From NCBI GenBank assembly GCA_963921825.1, contig OY997588.1, positions 60,706,803-60,770,802 on the forward strand: a DNA stretch of 64,000 nt, read 5' to 3'. The position numbers and the translations under genes were made by a program. A model generated the notes under the pieces. The model was not told where the DNA came from. It did no database searches and worked only from the letters and a program-made list of their open reading frames with translations. Below, piece after piece: positions 1 to 11,776 of the stretch. The DNA comes from Erodium maritimum. Lineage: Eukaryota; Streptophyta; Magnoliopsida; Geraniales; Geraniaceae. Numbering within the stretch: position 1 is the stretch's first letter; the number at the start of each line of letters is the position of its first letter.

Positions 1-953
1 TTTTTAAAAATAATAATAAATGATTTTTTTATAAAAATACTGATTTTTAAATTATAGATAATGAAAATATTGAAAAAGAATTTAAACTGATTTTTTTAAA
101 AAAATAAAACTGTTTTTCAAAAATAAATATGATATTTATAAAATAAAAACTAATTAAATCTGATTTTTTTAGATTTTTTATAATAAAATCTGATTATATT
201 ATAATAAATATTTTTTAAAAAATTTAACAAAAAAAGAGAATAAATAATAATTACAAGGTATTTTTCTGAAATTTTAAGAATTAAGAATTAAATCATTATT
301 ATTTAATTATTAAAGGTTAATTAAGATTTTATTAAAGATTAATAAATATTAAAATAATAGAAATAATTAAGATTTTAAAAAGAGTTAATATCATAAAGCA
401 CCACACAAGTATACACGTTTTTCAAATAACACACTAAGTTATGATTTTTTCATGTGGCACACCTATGTATCAACGATCTTTTCATGTGGCACATCTATGT
501 AACAACAAACTTTGATAATTTGTTGGTACATAGGTGTGCCACATGAAAAAATCGTAACTTAACGTGTTATTTGAAAAAAACATGTATACTTGTGTGGTGC
601 TTTATGATATTAACCCTTTTAAAAATTATGTAAATGACATGTTTTGAAAATTTGAAAGATATTGAAGGGTATTGTTGTCATTTCCCTCATTTTTAAGTTC
701 TGAAACTCCAATGGCATGCCTTATGAAAATTTGACTGATTGTTAGGGGTGTTATGGACTTTTTCCTATTTTGGATGGAAAGTTTACTTAAATCTGACGGA
801 TGGGTAGTAAAGTGTTAGTAAATGTTTGGTTTGGATATGAAACTACAAATTTTTTTTGCCAAGATATCATTTTGAGAGTAAATGTTTAGTAGGGTGTTAT
901 ATTGAAATTATCCCTGATAAAAACAAAACTTTGGGTATTATAATGAAAATTTC
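1..953. mobile_element. Right part of a long-TIR Mutator-like element in the trigger factor intron
   Basis: The first 370 bases are very AT-rich runs of A-rich ATTTTTA words, like the interiors of the TIR elements at 37717-38560 and 55060-55380. Bases about 640-953 match the right arm of the 37717 element in order: a stretch ending TTTTGGATGGAAAG, then GGGTATTATAATG and the terminus GAAAATTTCCC. The left arm lies outside the window, so no target duplication can be tested. It sits in the last visible intron of the trigger factor gene and carries a smaller MITE. No coding capacity is seen. Confidence 0.6.
382..616. mobile_element. Fold-back MITE, Mutator-like by 9-bp target duplication
   Basis: A 235-bp element whose two halves are near-perfect inverted repeats for over 100 bp: the left end starts GAGTTAATATCATAAAGCAC and the right end is the complement, ending GATATTAACCC. 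A perfect 9-bp direct repeat TTTTAAAAA lies at 373-381 and 617-625. Nine-base duplication and long terminal inverted repeats are typical of Mutator-like elements. No ORF. The flanks are AT-rich, so a chance match of this repeat is more likely than usual, but the position exactly at both TIR ends supports it. Confidence 0.75.
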
Positions 954-991
954 CCTTGATTATATGCAAGAAGAAGTGAGCTTGTAAACAC

Positions 992-3729
992 CTTACAAAG
1001 CTGGTCGAGTATTGCATTATCTGTGGCTTGTTCTTTGGCAGTTTTCTCTACTTCCTGACATTTTTCCAACAATGTTTGCTTCACCTACATATTCGCCAGA
1101 CAAACGAACAACAATAAATCGAATAAAATACAGAATCTTCAGAAGCAGAAATCTAACAAATCTATGCCAGTTCAGAAAAGCCACCTGCTCTAGACTGGTG
1201 CATCCAGGAATAAGCTTCTCTGCAAGGGAGTCATCTAGTTCGGGTAGATCTCTGTAGAATAATTCTTTGCATACAACCTAAGATTGGAAAAATTAAAGAA
1301 ATTATACAAACTGGGCAGCAAATTCACTTCGCCACCAGGTCTGTTTTTAGTTGAACTTGGATCATAATCATCATTACTAGAAGTACTACTAGAGTCCTAT
1401 ATATCTCGTTAGGGATACTAGTAATAGCAAGACAAGGGATAAGTTTAACTGTATATGTACTAAAAAGATCCAGTTCCTTATGTTGGTGCTTGAAGAGATA
1501 GTCACTTACAGAGAATTCAGCACGAACACCTCGAAGATGTTCTTGTCTCCATGATTCAGGAAATACTATCGGAAAGGACCTTGTTTCACCTCCACAGATT
1601 CCTATTAACGAATCAAGGAAACCTGGAAGTACTTTATCACCATCTTCCGTGTCAAAATTAAAATCTGCAAAATCAAAGTTGGAAAAATGTTCATAACACA
1701 ATGACAACTACTGAACACTTAACAACCCAAGGTCAAGTGTTCTTTGTCAAACCTTTACTCTCTGCAGATGGAATACTTTGAACATTTGATTCATCTGGGT
1801 CAATTGTTTTTGCTGATATATCAATAACTGCGACATCACCAACCTGTGAAAGTTTCAAGTTTTTTAGAAATGGCAAGTTCAGGATGCAGCCATTAGTATT
1901 TTGGCTTTCCTACAAAACCTCATGAAATACAGGTTTGATTTCAACCTGTGGATAAGCTTAGGCACAAGTTACCTGCAGTCCTCTGTCGGTAACGATTCTC
2001 AATATACCCAAGGATTTGTGACGGTGTCTTAATTCTTGTTCAGAAGCTCTGAGAGCATCTATCTCATTGTCTAGTTCAACTACAATCTTTAACTTCTTGT
2101 ATCCGTCTTCAGGGTTCCATTTGATTTCAGGTGCCACATCAACCCGGATTTCGTATCTGGACCACAAGTCAACTCGGTAAGCATGATTTATTTTTATTTT
2201 GTTGATTGGAAAGAAAACAGGGAAATCCTACTCTAGCTTAGTCTAACCTCCACTAACACCTGCTCTCAAGTAAATGTACCTAGGGGTGTTTATGGGCTGG
2301 TCACCCGCCCATGAGGATAGATTTTGAGGATGCATATATGGCATTGGCATACCTGAGTGTATTGGTGGAAGAATATATCTCCAGCATATCAGAAAAGTTG
2401 CTTATAATGCGAACTGAGTCTTGCAAAGCCCGGTCAGTCACCTATTAAAAGTTCCACAAAACGGCAACTTAATAAAAGACACTGTAAACTTCCAAAGAAT
2501 AAAGAGCAAATGAAGAAGATATTATTGGGGTAACATACAGAAGACATGGCATGTGGAAGGGTCCTCTTCAAAATAGCTTCAACTACAGCATTTTGAATAT
2601 TCTGCTTCCCAATGTAACCTATAAGAATACTCTGTGGAACTTCCTTTCCAGGTTGAAATCCAGGGACCTATGTGCGGAAACAATTCATCCAAAAATATTT
2701 TGATCAATTTACAGTCTAAAACCATAAGAGATAACTGGACATATCTGAGAAATCATGTAGCCAAATAGACCAATACAAGACCAATGCACAACATGGAGCT
2801 AAAACAAGCCTCATACTAAAATGAATTTTGACTTCCAAAATAAAACAATGTCCAGAAAAGGAATAATATAACACTAATATTTTAGTGTTGGGGAAATCAC
2901 CGAATAGTTTTACAACTTTTGCAAGTTCCCGCCGTATACTGAAGAGCTTAGGTTACGGCGTAACAATTGATTGAAAAGACCTTTATACCCACTAATCCTT
3001 TACCATTACGAAGTGTAATCACAACCTTATAGTTTACGACTTTTGCAAGTTCATGGCGTATACTAAAAAGCTTGGCTTGTTTTTCTATCACATGCATGAG
3101 AGAACAAACATCCACTCTACACACTGATGCCAAATCCTTTAATAGAACAGCAAGTGAATGAAAAGCAAAAAAGCACCTTGGATCGCCTGGTGAATTCAGC
3201 CATAACCCTCTTGTAGCAATCTCTACATACAGCTTTAGGAACTTTCACACTCAACCTAAGCTGCATTCAAACATAAAATTGAACAATTAAATGGAATAAT
3301 TGAACAAATTATATACTTCCAAAATGTACCCAGCTCATGTAAGCAAATTTACACAATTCAACAAAGACTCACTTAAGCAATCAGCTATAACTTGAACCTA
3401 GAAGTGTTGTTATGTGTAAATATGAATCGATACGAACTTACGCTGGAATTGGGTTCTTGGGTCTCGGTGACGGCGATGTCAGCTGGGAGGCGGTCGAGTT
3501 CCAAGTCATCAGATAGCGGAGGGGACGCAGCAGAAGCAGAGGCGTGAGTAGGAAATGCGGGTCGATGGAGGTGAGTTTGGCGGGAAGAAGAGAGAGCGTT
3601 GAAGGGTGCTTTGTTGAATTGGAGAAAAGGGTTTGAGAGAGAAACGGAGGTCGCCGGAAGGAGAGATCGGAGAGTGCGAGAAGGGCTCAAATTGGGGACC
3701 GTTGAAGAGGTTGTGCTACAGAGCTCCAT
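992..3729 (-). CDS. Chloroplast-type trigger factor chaperone, 3' end outside window
   Basis: Trigger factor is a ribosome-associated chaperone and peptidyl-prolyl isomerase; the plant form is plastid-targeted. Exons on the minus strand: 3729-3442, 3260-3177, 2667-2539, 2441-2353, about 2172-1973, 1909-1759, 1664-1510, 1277-1185 and 1084-992, nearly all with GT/AG borders that keep the frame. Exon 1 starts at ATG 3729 and encodes a Ser/Ala-rich, acid-poor leader like a transit peptide. Exons 2-4 give the ribosome-binding domain (VPGFQPGKEVP, then AILKRTLPHAM). Exons 5-7 give the linker and FKBP-like domain (VGDVAVIDISA; LPGFLDSLIGICGGETRSFP). Exons 8-9 enter the C-terminal chaperone arm (LPELDDSLAEKLIPGC; KEQATDNAILDQL). 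That arm is incomplete here; the gene must continue left of base 1 through an intron of at least 990 bases that holds two mobile elements. The exon 4/5 join does not fit a canonical acceptor in phase, so the 2172 border is uncertain. About 427 residues are visible. Confidence 0.88.
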
Positions 3730-4343
3730 GTTTGGGCTGTGTGAGAGCTCGGTTGTGGATTTCCAACTCCCCAGGATAAAGGCAAGAGATAACGAAATAA
3801 CGGAAACCGGGTGAGATTTTTATGCAACGACGACGTTTTCATCACGTCGTTTTGGTTAACCATTTCTCAATCCAATCTTCTCTTGCAACCACTTGTTATT
3901 AGTTCTATATAATTCCCTTGAGAAATGAGTTTGGTGTATCATTGTTGTTCTATGGTAAGTTTTACGAGCGCGTTCTTTTCTGGTCTAAAACTTCTTCATG
4001 CGTAATCATACCTTTACTTCGTCGCCTTCCTCATGGATTTCAACGACATCGCTCGTGCTCTTCTCTCTTGTTGAGCGGTTCGACTTGCTCGTCCTCAATG
4101 CTTGGGGTTCCCTCATTCTCCCTTCGCCCTCTCCCATTGAATCTCTGGGTTCCTACGTGCTGTTGTGCGGCTCCTTCGCATGGTCTATCACAAAATACGG
4201 CACCTTCCATTCTTTTATTTTACGCCAATTGTTTATCAAGGATGTTTATGTTTCAGCTAATTGTCTTCCGGTGCTAGCCGACAACATTGTTCCGTTTCCT
4301 GTTCTGATTGAGAAAGGTCTTTTGGTACTAGGTTCTTTTTTTT
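3730..4343. other. Upstream flank of the trigger factor gene; weak ORF only
   Basis: This should hold the trigger factor promoter, but I see no clear TATA box. An ATG-started frame at 3998-4345 (+, 115 aa) matches no family I know and its stop lies in the T-rich tail of the neighbouring LINE, so I do not treat it as a gene. A CACGTCGT-containing imperfect inverted repeat lies near 3830-3853. Confidence 0.3.
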
Positions 4344-5893
4344 GATCAGCGAGGAACACAATTTTATTCCACCCAACTATAGCTCGAGGAGATACAATTA
4401 AAGGAAGAAGAGAGAAGAGGGAAAAGACGGAAAGAAAAATAAAAAAAGACCGACGCGCAAGCCGAGAACTAGGAAGGAACAAACAACTTTAAGGTATCCT
4501 CGTCTTTATGAGAAGAAGTGAAGCCCAAAGATTTGCAGAGGTTCTAAGCACGCTTGGCCTCCGATTTTTTTGCGCAAAGAGCGAGTAGGGCTAACTTCTT
4601 TCAAGGACGTGGTCGGCTTACGGCGACCGGGTTTCTTCCGATTTTTCTTTTTCCGACCCTTTCGATGAGAATGAGAAAGTAGATGCACAGTAGGCGAATG
4701 ATTGTCGGCAATAAAAGACGAGAAGATAGGCGAAACTGAATGATGATAAGTCTCGGAAAGTAAGTCGCAAGAAGCTGTAAGGCCCAAAAGATGGGCAACC
4801 TGGTTTGGAGAAACAGGCCCAAAAGGGGATGGGCTTGGGTTCTCGAGTCTTGAAACTTTGGGACACAATCCACGCACGCCTACTTGGGAAGACAAAACAT
4901 TGGGAACAGAAGCGTCGTCCTTAGGACTCATCGGCTCAGGAGACGATGAGGCGAGTCGGTTCGAATCCTGAGGGAGGAGATTCTCCGGGAGAGGAGGGTC
5001 AATGTTGGACGACCGAGCAAGAGCCTGTAAATTGGAAGGCGAGAATGGAGCTCTGACCAAGGTACCCTCAACCCCGTCAAAACCAACCATAAGTTCCCCT
5101 TCTTCGAGACCTCCAAGACTGAAAACCTGTCCTGAGAACCCATCTTCCGGACCAGCGGCTCTCGAAACTGAAGAGGTTGAGATCTCTGGGATGAGATGAG
5201 GGTCAAGGCAAGAGGCCAAGACTTGGAAAGAAGAGCCATCGATCTTCAAGTTGATTGGCAGAGCTCCATCGGACAAGCGACGAGTGAAGACGAGTGCGAA
5301 GGCGAGATCCATGCGAGCAGAGGAGGAGGGGCAGGGATGGATGCAGATCGGAGTTCCCACAGTGGTGGCGAGATTGCGAACTGTCGCCTGAGACCAGCCA
5401 GAGAGCGGAATCCCAGCAAAGGACAACCACCTGAAGCTACCGCCGTCAATGACCGCGCGAACGTCCGGAAAGAAATCCACAAAACTCGCCCGGAGATCGG
5501 ACCAATTGTTTGCTTCCGCTACCTTGATAGCTTAACTAGAGTTGAAGAGGATGAGGAAAGCCCTGCTTCCTAGCTCTGCTAAGTGAATAAGGCTATGCAG
5601 AGAGGAAGGGAGGTTAGACCAAACAGAGGCAATAGAGCGGAAAATAGAGGCAATTCCGATGACCGAAGAGGCGAGCAGGGACGAGCAGCTGGGGTTTGGG
5701 GAGCCCGAGCAGGAGAGAACTTCAATAGAGCCCGAGTTGCATGAGGTAGATTTCACCACAACGTCGCGGTAGGAGTTGAGACCAGGAGGAGTTAGCGAAG
5801 GACCGGAGGTGGTAGGCGCTGAGGAGGTCAAAGTCTGGCTATGAGAAGCCGAACCAGCAGCGAAGTCCACGATTAGACGAGAAGAGCCCAACT
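4344..5893 (-). mobile_element. LINE ORF1 fragment, C-terminal part with 3' poly(A)
   Basis: On the minus strand a largely open frame (4506-5480, continued upstream to 5893) encodes a plant LINE ORF1-type protein. The segment FRWLSFAGIPLSGWS followed by VGTPICI and RMDLAFALV has the layout of the DUF4283-like central domain of such proteins. The C-terminus is basic (GRKKKNRKKPGRRKP). The 3' end at 4344 abuts a run of eight T on the plus strand (4336-4343), i.e. a short poly(A) tail of a minus-strand retroposon. The N-terminal RRM part lies at 11777-12075, beyond the LTR insertion. No reverse transcriptase is attached, so this is a partial or non-autonomous copy. Confidence 0.6.
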
Positions 5894-5899
5894 TGTCAC

Positions 5900-8800
5900 T
5901 GTCACGCCCCAATTTCAGTAAAACCGAACTCAGGACGTGAACTTTTAAAACAATAAACATTTTCAAACCTTTTACATTAAATCACTTTAAAATCACCATT
6001 TGTTCAACAAAAATAATATCTACAACTTAAAACACGTCCCAACAAGTGGACAAAAGTATGGTATCCGTCGCTAGACTCAAATAAACCCAGAATCCCGCTT
6101 CTAGCTCTTCAAGCTTCAGGAGCTCACCTAGTCCAGCCTGCGAACAATACCTGTAGGAAAAGCAGCTAGGGGTGAGCGTTCGCTCACCACCACGGATAAC
6201 AGACTGACTACGGCATAATTAGCAGACAATGCCGGTAACACCAACAACAAACTCAACACCGGGGAACACTATCCCCAACCCAAGTACTCCGACTGAACGC
6301 ACGCCCACTGTTACCTTCCTTGACCAACTCAACACTCTGACACGTAGAGTAGACCCGACACAACGATCACGACCCCTTCCAAGGACTCAAAAGACCACCA
6401 CGCAACACCCAAGATCACAAAGGATCGCACACCAAACAAGATCACAAAGGATCGCATACCAGCTGCCAACTGCTCAGTGCCAAGAACGCTCGCAACCTCC
6501 CGAGACTCTAACTTGGTCAGGCCAGCCAAAGAACGCTCGCAACCTCCCGAGACTCTAACTCGGTCAGGCCAGCCGAAGAATGCTCGCAACTTACCGAGAC
6601 TCTAACTCGTAAGCCAGCCAAAGAACGCTCACAAACCCAAACCACACACGCGCGGCCAGGACCCCTTTATTGACGGGCGGGCCCCCTACCCCGTCTGAAC
6701 ATGCAGACGCGTGTGCTCGTGGACCCCCGTTTCATGAAGCGGGCCCCCAACCTCAGGTAACCACAATCACAATCACAATCACAATCACAAGCAAGTTCAA
6801 CAACCAGTAACAACACAGGTTCAACACTCACAGGCACTCATGGCCACCAAGACACCAACAGTAAAGACACGGACTCAACAACCCCACAGGCACTCACGGC
6901 CTTCCAAGATACACCAACAATAACTCACGGACTCAACAGCCCCACAAGCACTCACGGCCACTCAAACCACCAACAGTAATTCACGGGCTCAACAACCCCA
7001 CAGGCACTCACGGCCTCTCAAAACTACCAACAGTAACTCACGGGCTCAACAAGCCCACGACACTCATGGCCACCCAAGACACACCAACAGTAACTCACGG
7101 GCTCAACAACCCCCAGGCACTCACGGCCTCCCAAGACACCAAAGGTAAAGACACGGGTTCAACAACCCCACGGGCACTCATGGCCACCCAAAACACCAAA
7201 GGTAAAGACACGGGTTCAACAACCCCATGGGCACTCATGGCCACCTAAAACGCCAAAGGTGAAGACACGGGTTCACAACCCCACGGGCACTCATGGCCAC
7301 CCAAAACACCAAAGGTAAAGACACGGGTTCAACAACCCCATGGGCACTCATGGCCACCCAAAACGCCAAAGGTGAAGACACAGGTTCAACAACCCCACGG
7401 GCACTCATGGCCACCCAAAACGCCAAAGGTGAAGACACAGGTTCAACAACCCCACGGGCACTCATGGCCACCCAAAACGCCAACAGTACAACACGGGCTC
7501 TCAAGGCCACCCAAGACCCAACAGTAAAGTACGACTCTCAAGGCCACCCAAGACACAAATACACACAATCAATCTCCGGCATAAACAATGCCTCCAACAG
7601 TTCTAATATCAACAGTTTCACAAACAACCTCCGGGCATGGTCATATGCCTCCAGTACTCCTAATCTCGATAAGTTCGCAATCAACCTCCGGGCATGGTCA
7701 TATGCCTCCAGTAGTTCTAATAACGCTAAGTTCTCTGCTCCTACGACACTACTAAGTGGCACATGCATTCCCAATATTCGCTACGTTCCCGTATCATGCA
7801 TTTCTACTGTTAACTTTCCATAGTCAGGGCCGAGATCCGGCTACTTTTCCCTACCTCGTGCGTGTTCTCCCAAAAGCCAACCAACGAGCTCCGGTGATGA
7901 TCTCAGTCACTCACCCAGCTTTCCCTTGCCTCGGTCCGTGGCACGATCTAAAAGAACACAATTTAAAGGCACTTAACAACTCGCAGGAATAAACTGAAAA
8001 TCATTAAACTTGATGCCCAAACTTAACCCCGACAATGTCGATCACTCCCAAACTCCACAAGTACTCGACATTGTCGATAAGGGACCCGTAAAGGCCCGAT
8101 TCGCCCGACATGGCGAATCTGCCCGGGTTTTGTAAATGCCCTTCCGGGGCTCCAAAAATTCCCGTTTTCGTTTCTACGGTCTTAGAATAATTCAAGGGTC
8201 CCAATGTACTTGATAGAATCGAATTCCGACTTCCGAGTCAATTAATTAACGTTTAAAGTTTCTAAAACCCGTTAATTATAACCTTTCCAATTTAATTCCA
8301 ATTTTCGATTCGGTTATGGATAAATGGTCCGGGGAACGTTTTAAACCACCCGAACACTAAACCCGATCACGTGGGCCCCACCCGACCCACTTGGCCGTGG
8401 GGCCTAGGGCTCAAAGTGGGGCTCGGCCACCATTGTGGTGGCTGGTCCCAGCTCCGGCCAGCCACCCCATGGCCGGCCGGCCACCACCCACGGTGGCCAG
8501 AGCTCCTCCCGAGCTTCCGGTCACCGGAAAACGTCATACTTCGACCCCAAACACCTCCAAAACGTCTCCAACAATTCCCCCAACCTCAATACACCCTAAA
8601 CTAATAGTTTTACACAAACCCTAACTTTCAAAATTAATCAAAACGAGAATCGGTTCGGTGTATACCGTAGAGGAGAACGAGGGGAGTGCACTTCCTCCTA
8701 GCCTTGAGACGATCCAATGGATGGTTGACGTGAATAGTGGCACCACAAAACCCTAGCTCTCTTCTTCTTCTTCTCCTTCTCTCCCTTTCTTCTCTCTTCT

Positions 8801-9353
8801 TTCTCTTTCTAAAACAACTAACTCATTTTCTATTTTTTTTCCTTTTGCAAAGTGTGGCCGGCCACCCCCCTTGTCCTCTCTTGTTTTCCCCCCAAAACCT
8901 AACACCACCACATATTGGACAAGTGTCAAGGTGGGTCCCACACCTTTTGGGAAAATATCTACTAGATATTTTCTAATCAGATTCGCGAAAATCGGACGTT
9001 TCGGGCCCCGAACGGGCACTTTTTCCCAAAAATTACGAAACTTCACGGGCTACAAGGAAACGGCTCAACTAAGACCGTTGCGATGACGGCTAAGCTTTTT
9101 GGATGCAAAACGGTCCTCGAATGGACCAAAACGTCGCTTAGTTGACTTTTCCAGCGAAAAGTCAACATTTTCCAAACTGATCAGAAAGTTGTCCCGAGTC
9201 CCCCGGAACTCACTTTGGTCGATGACGGGGTCAACTCAAGTCCGGTATGACCCTTGGGGTCCAATTCCGGTTCAATTCAGTGTCTGCTCAATTTTTTTAA
9301 ATTTTCCTTTTTTTCGCAGGTTTGACTGGCGTTGACCGGGAGTGGTTATTACA
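5900..9353 (-). mobile_element. Solo LTR of a Tekay-like Ty3/gypsy element
   Basis: A 3454-bp LTR, TGTCACGCCCC to GGTTATTACA on the plus strand, flanked by a perfect 5-bp duplication GTCAC (5895-5899 and 9354-9358). It matches the minus orientation of the LTR that follows the gypsy polyprotein region at 50781. No internal region is present, so it is a solo LTR fossil left by LTR recombination. It contains a hypervariable minisatellite (6820-7530) and two small hairpins around 8031-8120 (CGACAATGTCGA / TCGACATTGTCG). It looks whole as an LTR. Age cannot be dated without its partner, but the exact duplication suggests it is not ancient. Confidence 0.88.
6820..7530. repeat. Minisatellite inside the solo LTR (about 57-bp unit)
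   Basis: Imperfect tandem units of roughly 57 bp, each containing CACTCATGGCCACCCAA and GGGTTCAACAACCCCA. Around ten to twelve units, the right-hand ones most alike. The equivalent site in the LTRs at 20194 and 59261 holds related but differently sized units. The long open frames across it only reflect the unit length being a multiple of three. Confidence 0.85.
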
Positions 9354-10199
9354 GTCACGCCCCAAATCTGGTTCTTGACCGGACTCGAGACGTAACTTAA
9401 GAATGAAGCAATTATAATAATAAAAGACATAAAACCAAATAAGCCTCCGGCTTTAGTATAGTAAAAAGTCTCCAAATCACCACTTATAAAGTAATCCTCC
9501 AACAAAAGGGTTTACAAAAGTCATAATAGTTCTTTAACAAAGGTTCAAGACTACAAAATAAAGACCAACGTCACTAAGCACCCGGACCTTAGATGCTCCC
9601 GAGCCTCGAGTCCACTAGTCATCACTCAAACCTGTAAAACAGTCATACACAGATAGGGGTGAGCTTACGCTCAGTAGGGAAAATGCATAACCAGGTCACC
9701 CCTTTTAGTTTAACAATTAGGTCTTCACAATTTTAGTTCGGATCTCAAATACAAATAATTGCGAATACGTTGAAAAGCAGGGGTAAGACGAGTGTTTAGC
9801 AATCACGAAGAATCAACAGTAATCATAGGAAAATAACGTTATAAATGCATTTATTAAATAATCAGTAAAGGATAGGGTGTTCAAATTAATGCCGTGGGAC
9901 ATGAGTCGCCACCCTCCGATCCACAATACTAGTTGTGTCATGTCGGATTTTCCCTCGGTCCAGAGGAGACGCATAACGTCGGGCTACCGTTAACAACCCC
10001 TGAGGGCGCTTATCATTGGGATTCTCGGAAACGTCTCCAAAGGACCATATGTCATAGGGAACCAAGGTATTGCTCCCGCAGGACGCATACACTTGGGTGA
10101 AATAACCAGTAACCATCCCCGCAGGGTAAACCGCCCAATTTCCCCGCAGGGTCCGTAACCATTTCCCGTATGCTCAGTAATCAATGTCTCGCAGGGTCC

Positions 10200-10400
10200 A
10201 ATCCACCGGCTATGATACTACCCCAAACCAGCACTTCCTTCGGTGTAGGTACCATGCCGGATACCGACTATGATACTACCCCACACCGGCACTTCCTTCG
10301 GTGTAGGTACCATATCGGATACCAAGTTATCGGCTTAGGTACTACCCCACACCAGCATTCCCTTTGGTGTGGGTACCTTACAGACACTACCCCACCCGCA
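10200..10400. repeat. Tandem repeat in the outer LTR (about 70-bp unit)
   Basis: Three to four units containing ACTACCCCACACCAGCA, CTTCCTTCGGTGTAGGTACC and a spacer ending in CCGGATACC. Unit length varies from about 60 to 75 bp. Not shared with the Tekay-like LTRs, which supports a separate LTR family. Confidence 0.75.
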
Positions 10401-11776
10401 TCGTGGGTGCCATACCGATATAGAAGCTAGCCTAAGGACTCACACGTGGGTGACACACTCAAACAATCCAGGAGCAACCAACGCTTAACGAAACACAATT
10501 CCTTCACACCACACCACAAGAATCAATCATCATCTTAAACTTACCAGTTACTTACCAACCACGATCCATCGGTCCATCGATCACCTGATTGTACCGCTTG
10601 GCACAATCAGTCATACTCGATCCCCCATTCAATCATTCAGTCATTCAAGCATTCAAGCCATCAATCAAATACACAATTAAGCAATCAAGCATTCATATTT
10701 GGTCAATCGAATTATCTAGTTGTATTAGACTATTAACTTATCCAAATTAGGCAACCAAGCATGTGAACCTAACACAACAACTAATCCGAGGGCTCATCAC
10801 GGCCTCTTTACCAGTAAATTAATTCCCAAGTATCGAAGCAAGTTACACTGGTGATTTACATCCTAAGCATGCTTACTAGACACGTCCATTTATTAGTAAA
10901 TGGAAGACATTTATTCTAGTTGTTCGCATCCTATATGCAAGTCTAGGACATTTCCGATTTTATTAACCTAATAGGTATACTAGTATTGAAATACTCGAGA
11001 AGTTAGGACTTTCCCTATCTCGAGGTCTTCCTCTAATAACTCTCTGCTGTAAAGTCGATCAGTCTCTCCTCCGTTCTTCACACGGGTTCCAGAGTGGTCT
11101 TCGTCTTCTCGGGCGAAGTCCAAGCTCTCCGGGCGAAGTCCAGTCTGGGTTAACAAATAAAATATCCTAATCAGTCCCGGGATATGTCCAAAGCCCCTCT
11201 GATTTAACAGGCTCGACTTTTAATTCATCTGATAGTTCATGAATTATCCAAATTCAATCCAAATTATAATTAATTATTTAAATTAATTATTTAATTTCAT
11301 TTCTGACCCGGTTCAGACCCGGATCCGGCACAACCCGGATCCAGACCCGGATCCAAACCCGGATCCAAACCCTGATCCATGCCTGACCCGAACCTGGTTC
11401 TAGACCCGGTCCAAACTCGGTTCGGACCCGAGTCAGACCTAGTCCAAGGAATTGGGCCTGAATCAAGTCCGGCCCAGTATCTAGCCCGAGCCCCAGTTCC
11501 GGCCCAGGAACAGCCTGGCCCAAGGTGTCCAACCCAGTCTTCCCTCTCCACGAACCAGACGAACCCTTGCCTGACATCGTCGTCCCGTTCTCCGATCACG
11601 ACCCCACCCTCCTTCTCCGTCCTCTACACCTTCTTCTCCATCTCCACCTCCCACTTCTACCCACCCGCGACAAAACCCACTGAAGCCAGAGAGATCTCAG
11701 GCTCTTCCAGCCTCGATTCGAAACCCATCTTCGTCGAATCGAGTCTCGCCGGAGCCGCCACCCTTAGAACCAGCTT

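Larger units (their letters stand above)
5894..11776 (-). mobile_element. Outer LTR fossil (gypsy-like), split by a solo LTR
   Basis: Bases 5894-5899 (TGTCAC) and 9359 onward (GCCCCAAATCTGG) form the end of an LTR distinct from, but sharing the terminal TGTCACGCCCC with, the Tekay-like LTRs in this window. It runs to about 11776, where no proper TG/CA end is seen, so it is broken. It holds a tandem repeat at 10200-10400, Pro/Asp-type CCGGATCC repeats at 11290-11390 and a C-rich leader-like stretch near 11540-11700. No internal coding region. Orientation is minus if the family follows the Tekay-like LTRs. Older than the LTR inside it. Confidence 0.5.

Noticed and set aside
4506-5480. 324-aa frame as a host gene
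   Set aside because: Layout matches a LINE ORF1 central domain, it ends near a poly(A) tract and its N-terminal part lies across an LTR insertion.
7066-7823. Long open frames with ATQNTKGKDTGSTTP-like repeats on both strands
   Set aside because: They are translations of an LTR minisatellite whose unit length is a multiple of three; frames are open on both strands and no start context or domain is present.
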